Assembly: GCA_023391285.1 (NCBI GenBank)
Contig: JAEWBF010000012.1
Span: 87,794 to 151,793 of the forward strand
Direction of reading: 5' to 3'
Source of the DNA: Verrucomicrobiota bacterium
Lineage (GTDB): Bacteria > Verrucomicrobiota > Verrucomicrobiia > Opitutales > Opitutaceae
Length of the DNA stretch: 64,000 bases
The notes under the pieces are model-generated. The model ran no database searches, was not told the DNA's origin, and saw only the letters and a program-made list of their open reading frames with translations. This document shows, in pieces, positions 61,985-64,000 of the stretch. Numbering within the stretch: position 1 is the stretch's first letter; every line of letters begins with the position of its first letter. The translations under genes were made by a program, and so were the position numbers.

Positions 61985-63460
61985 TTAGAACAGCCCCTTC
62001 TCGTCGTATTTGGAATCGGACGTGTCCATCACGTAGGTCGAATCCATCCAGTAGCCGAGACGGTCTCCGGATGATTGCACATGCTGATAGAGCCGCGTGA
62101 AAAGCTGCTTCTGAACGTCGGCGTATTCCGGCGCATCGTAGCGGTTCACGAGTTCGTCGGGATCCTTCTCGAGATCGTAGAGCTCACACGTGTCGGCCGG
62201 ATTCACCACGAGCTTGTAGCGAGAGGTGCGGATGATGCGTTGTGAATACGGGAAGTGATGACCGTGAAACTCGAAGAAGATTTCGCGACGCGGTTTGTCC
62301 GGCGCGCGATCTTCGAGCAGCGGGAGCAAACTCTGGCCGTCGTAACGGGCAGGAATGGGAACGTTCGCGAGTTCGAGGAAAGTGGGCGTGAGGTCGAGCA
62401 ACGAGACGAAGTCGGTGACTTGTTTCGGCTGCTGCGGAAGCCACGGAACGTATCCGAGCAGCGGAATGCGGTAGATGTCGTCGTAGGCGGCAGGACCTTT
62501 GTCATTGAGGCGATGGTTGCCTTCGAACGAGCCGTGGTCGGCGCTGAAGAAAACCGCCGTGTCCTGGGCGAGTCCGAGTTTTTCCACTTCGGCCATAACG
62601 CGTCCGACCTGTTCGTCGATGAGCGTCATGAATCCCCAATACATCGCGATGATCTTACGCCATTGGTCGTCCGTGAAATGATCCGTCATCCAGTGGCGGT
62701 GATACTGGTATTGGACGGCGGGTTTGCGTTCGAACGTTTCGCGGAATGCGCCCGGCAATTCGATCTTAGCGGGATCATACATGTCGGCGTAGGCGCGCGG
62801 CAGGTAGTAGGGCATGTGCGGCCCGAAGAAATGCAGCGAGAAATGGAAGGGCTTGCCGCTCTCGCGATGATCCCGCGCGTAGTCGCGCAATCGCGCGATG
62901 GCTTTTTCCGCGAGGTAGTAGCTGAACGTGCCTTCGACGGGGCCTTCGTAGATTCCGCCGACAGGTTTGCCAGGCCGGCCGTTGGGGAAGATGCCGCGAA
63001 TGAGTTCCACCGGCCGAAATTCCGGCAGGCCGCGCTCCTTGAGGTAGTTGACGTAGCCGGCTTGCTCAACGGGTTCGTTCCAGCCGTTGCACAGATCTCC
63101 GTCGAAGCCGTGTTCTGCGAGGCTGGAAACGTCTGACGCGTGGTATTTGCCCTCCAAGCCCACGTTGTAGCCGGCATTGCGCAAGGTGACGGAAAAAGGC
63201 TCGGCAGTGACCTTGCGCGGGTAACCGAGCGACGCTTCCAGATTCGCCATCACATGGTGGTTGTGCGGCCACATGCCGGTGAGCAACGAGGCGCGGGATG
63301 GGGTGCAGATCGCAGTGCAGGTGTAAGCCTGGTCGAAGCGCGTGCCCTGCGCAGCAATCGCGTCGAGATGCGGCGTGCGAATCTGCTTGTTGCCGTAAGC
63401 GCCGAGCAGATCGAGACGCTGTTGGTCGGTGAAGAAGAAGAGGAAGTTCCGGCGGGGCAT
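61985..63460 (-). CDS. Sulfatase (Cys-type, choline-sulfatase-like architecture)
   Basis: A 491-residue protein; the start at 63460 (MPRRNFLFFFTDQQRLDLLG) gives the normal family N-terminus without a leader, so it is probably cytosolic. The nucleophile motif is C52-T-P-S-R56 in 'CTAICTPSRASLLTG'. Other sites: 'LHFFGPHMPYYLPRAY', 'VFFSADHGSFEGNHRLNDKG', 'SRYKLVVNPADTCELYDLEKDP' (landmark: YKLVVNP). The frame is open upstream to 63667, but that region contains a locus motif and is not conserved in style. It is monocistronic with its own terminator. Confidence 0.94.
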   Translation of the reverse strand: MPRRNFLFFFTDQQRLDLLGAYGNKQIRTPHLDAIAAQGTRFDQAYTCTAICTPSRASLLTGMWPHNHHVMANLEASLGYPRKVTAEPFSVTLRNAGYNVGLEGKYHASDVSSLAEHGFDGDLCNGWNEPVEQAGYVNYLKERGLPEFRPVELIRGIFPNGRPGKPVGGIYEGPVEGTFSYYLAEKAIARLRDYARDHRESGKPFHFSLHFFGPHMPYYLPRAYADMYDPAKIELPGAFRETFERKPAVQYQYHRHWMTDHFTDDQWRKIIAMYWGFMTLIDEQVGRVMAEVEKLGLAQDTAVFFSADHGSFEGNHRLNDKGPAAYDDIYRIPLLGYVPWLPQQPKQVTDFVSLLDLTPTFLELANVPIPARYDGQSLLPLLEDRAPDKPRREIFFEFHGHHFPYSQRIIRTSRYKLVVNPADTCELYDLEKDPDELVNRYDAPEYADVQKQLFTRLYQHVQSSGDRLGYWMDSTYVMDTSDSKYDEKGLF

Positions 63461-63570
63461 GGGCTGAGCCGCGAAGTCGCGGGTGCGAGAGTTACGGGAG
63501 AGTGGTTGCGCGATTCTCACGCGAGCCCACAAAGAACTCTGTTGTCCCTCCGTTCTCCGGCACAATCCAT

Positions 63571-63583
63571 TGCAACGATCTGC
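63571..63583 (+). promoter_or_regulatory. Locus motif TGCAACGATCTGC (candidate operator, most symmetric copy)
   Basis: 110 bp upstream of the minus-strand sulfatase start at 63460. With flanks it reads TTGCA-N6-TGCAA, the only copy with perfect 5-bp arms, and it marks the right-hand edge of the regulon. Confidence 0.65.
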
Positions 63584-63780
63584 AATCCGGATTCCCGCCC
63601 AACTTCCCTTCGGCCGGCTGATAAGCGACCACATTGCGACCGGCGCTCCTTTCGGCCACTTCCCCAAATATCGCCGTCACGGCTCTAGCAGCGGATCGAC
63701 TCACTTGATGACGAGCGTCGCGCTGGTGTTCACGAAACTCGGCAGTGGAAGCGCAAGCAAACCCCGTTGCTACAGGAGCG

Positions 63781-63954
63781 GGTGAACAATTCGGTGAACG
63801 TTTGACAGCGCACGTCATGTTCGTAGCTATTTAGCCTCATAGGTAAGCTGCTCCCTCATAAGTGCTTGAACCCGGGTTCGAGTCCCTTCCTGAGCACCAA
63901 ATTTTCCCTCGTAGGCCCCTTCTTCCTGCCGAGGTGAACAGTTGGTGAACGTTT
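63781..63954 (+). repeat. Direct repeats flanking a tRNA-end-like sequence
   Basis: GGTGAAC-N6/7-GGTGAACGTTT-type units occur at 63781-63803 and 63933-63954. The units differ by one inserted base and a few substitutions. The tRNA-like 3' end lies between them. A possible inverted GTTCAC is at 63729. Such spaced repeats are compatible with recombinase arm sites or an old insertion boundary. Confidence 0.45.
63822..63899 (+). other. tRNA 3'-end-like sequence (degenerate tRNA or attachment-site remnant)
   Basis: The 3' part looks real: T-loop TTCGAGT (63877-63883), CCCTT, acceptor strand CCTGAGC, discriminator A and encoded CCA (63897-63899). Upstream, CTCATAA resembles a CAU anticodon loop, and a degenerate D-arm is visible. 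The anticodon stem, two T-stem pairs and most of the acceptor stem do not pair. The 3' end would fit a tRNA with 5' GCTCAGG, as in some tRNA-Leu. No intact copy is seen. Likely a degenerate tRNA or the crossover remnant of a tRNA-targeting element. Confidence 0.35.
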
Positions 63955-64000
63955 AGGCCCCTTTTCGGGGTGTTTGGGGGTGCAGTTGATTCCGCTGCAA

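Noticed and set aside
63492..63818. A 108-codon minus-strand frame near the right end
   Set aside because: It contains the locus motif and promoter region of the sulfatase and shows no protein-like features.
63822..63899. An intact functional tRNA-Met or tRNA-Leu
   Set aside because: The CAU-like loop and the CCA end are suggestive, but the acceptor, anticodon and T stems do not pair properly, so I list it only as a tRNA-like remnant.

Overview
The window is GC-rich, tightly packed DNA. It most likely comes from a polysaccharide-degrading verrucomicrobium of the Opitutaceae type. The evidence is a TonB receptor with a 'VVVLSPFEVSA' N-terminus and no SusD partner, DUF1080 proteins, several sulfatases with an anaerobic sulfatase-maturing enzyme, and weak Shine-Dalgarno signals. 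This placement is inferred from gene content; no rRNA gene is present.

Layout. (1) 3-14531: the 3' part of a giant RHS/YD-repeat surface protein of over 4840 residues. It carries an internal HEIGH zinc-protease motif and six cadherin-like domains, and looks unrelated to the rest. (2) 14807-16228: a secreted protein with two DUF1080 domains. (3) 16277-24547, minus strand: secreted TIM-barrel-like protein, two paralogous secreted proteins of unknown family, SulP sulfate transporter, anaerobic sulfatase maturase. (4) 24766-26250: aldehyde dehydrogenase. (5) 26368-36083, plus strand: sulfatase-like hydrolase with Thr at the nucleophile position, DapA-family aldolase, split UxaA-type dehydratase whose large subunit is interrupted by an in-frame TAG, cytoplasmic glycosidase-like protein, MFS transporter, Gfo/Idh oxidoreductase, DgoD-like dehydratase. 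(6) 36188-40548, plus: Gfo/Idh, Dabb protein, agarase-like protein, second MFS transporter. (7) 40555-45266, minus: SDR, enolase-superfamily dehydratase, aldose-epimerase-like protein, KDPG/KDPGal aldolase, PfkB kinase. (8) 45496-47381, plus: LacI regulator and SMP-30 lactonase. (9) 47567-55311, plus: GH36, two sulfatases, a secreted TIM-barrel protein, an esterase. (10) 55431-58579, minus: paralogous esterase and GH4; divergent from the TonB receptor at 58756-61590. (11) 61591-61984: terminators, REP-like inverted pair, a perfect palindrome. (12) 61985-63460, minus: a fourth sulfatase-family gene. (13) 63461-64000: upstream region, then a tRNA 3'-end-like sequence between direct repeats.

How it fits together. 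From about 16 to 63.6 kb this is one sulfated-polysaccharide utilisation locus. The TonB receptor would import oligosaccharide, and signal-peptide enzymes (sulfatase, esterases, TIM-barrel proteins) would trim it in the periplasm. MFS carriers would bring fragments into the cytosol, where GH36, GH4 and leaderless sulfatases finish them. The sugar would then be oxidised (SDR or Gfo/Idh), delactonised (SMP-30), dehydrated (enolase superfamily), phosphorylated (PfkB) and split (KDPG/KDPGal aldolase). This matches a De Ley-Doudoroff galactose route. With an ALDH and a second enolase-superfamily enzyme, a 3,6-anhydrogalactose side route is possible. The substrate is therefore probably a sulfated galactan, though a fucan cannot be excluded.

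The most interesting signal is a 13-bp motif, TGCAACGRTCTGC. I found eight copies, all intergenic, 50-110 bp upstream of starts, covering essentially every transcription unit of the locus including the LacI gene. It is a candidate operator tying the whole locus into one regulon.
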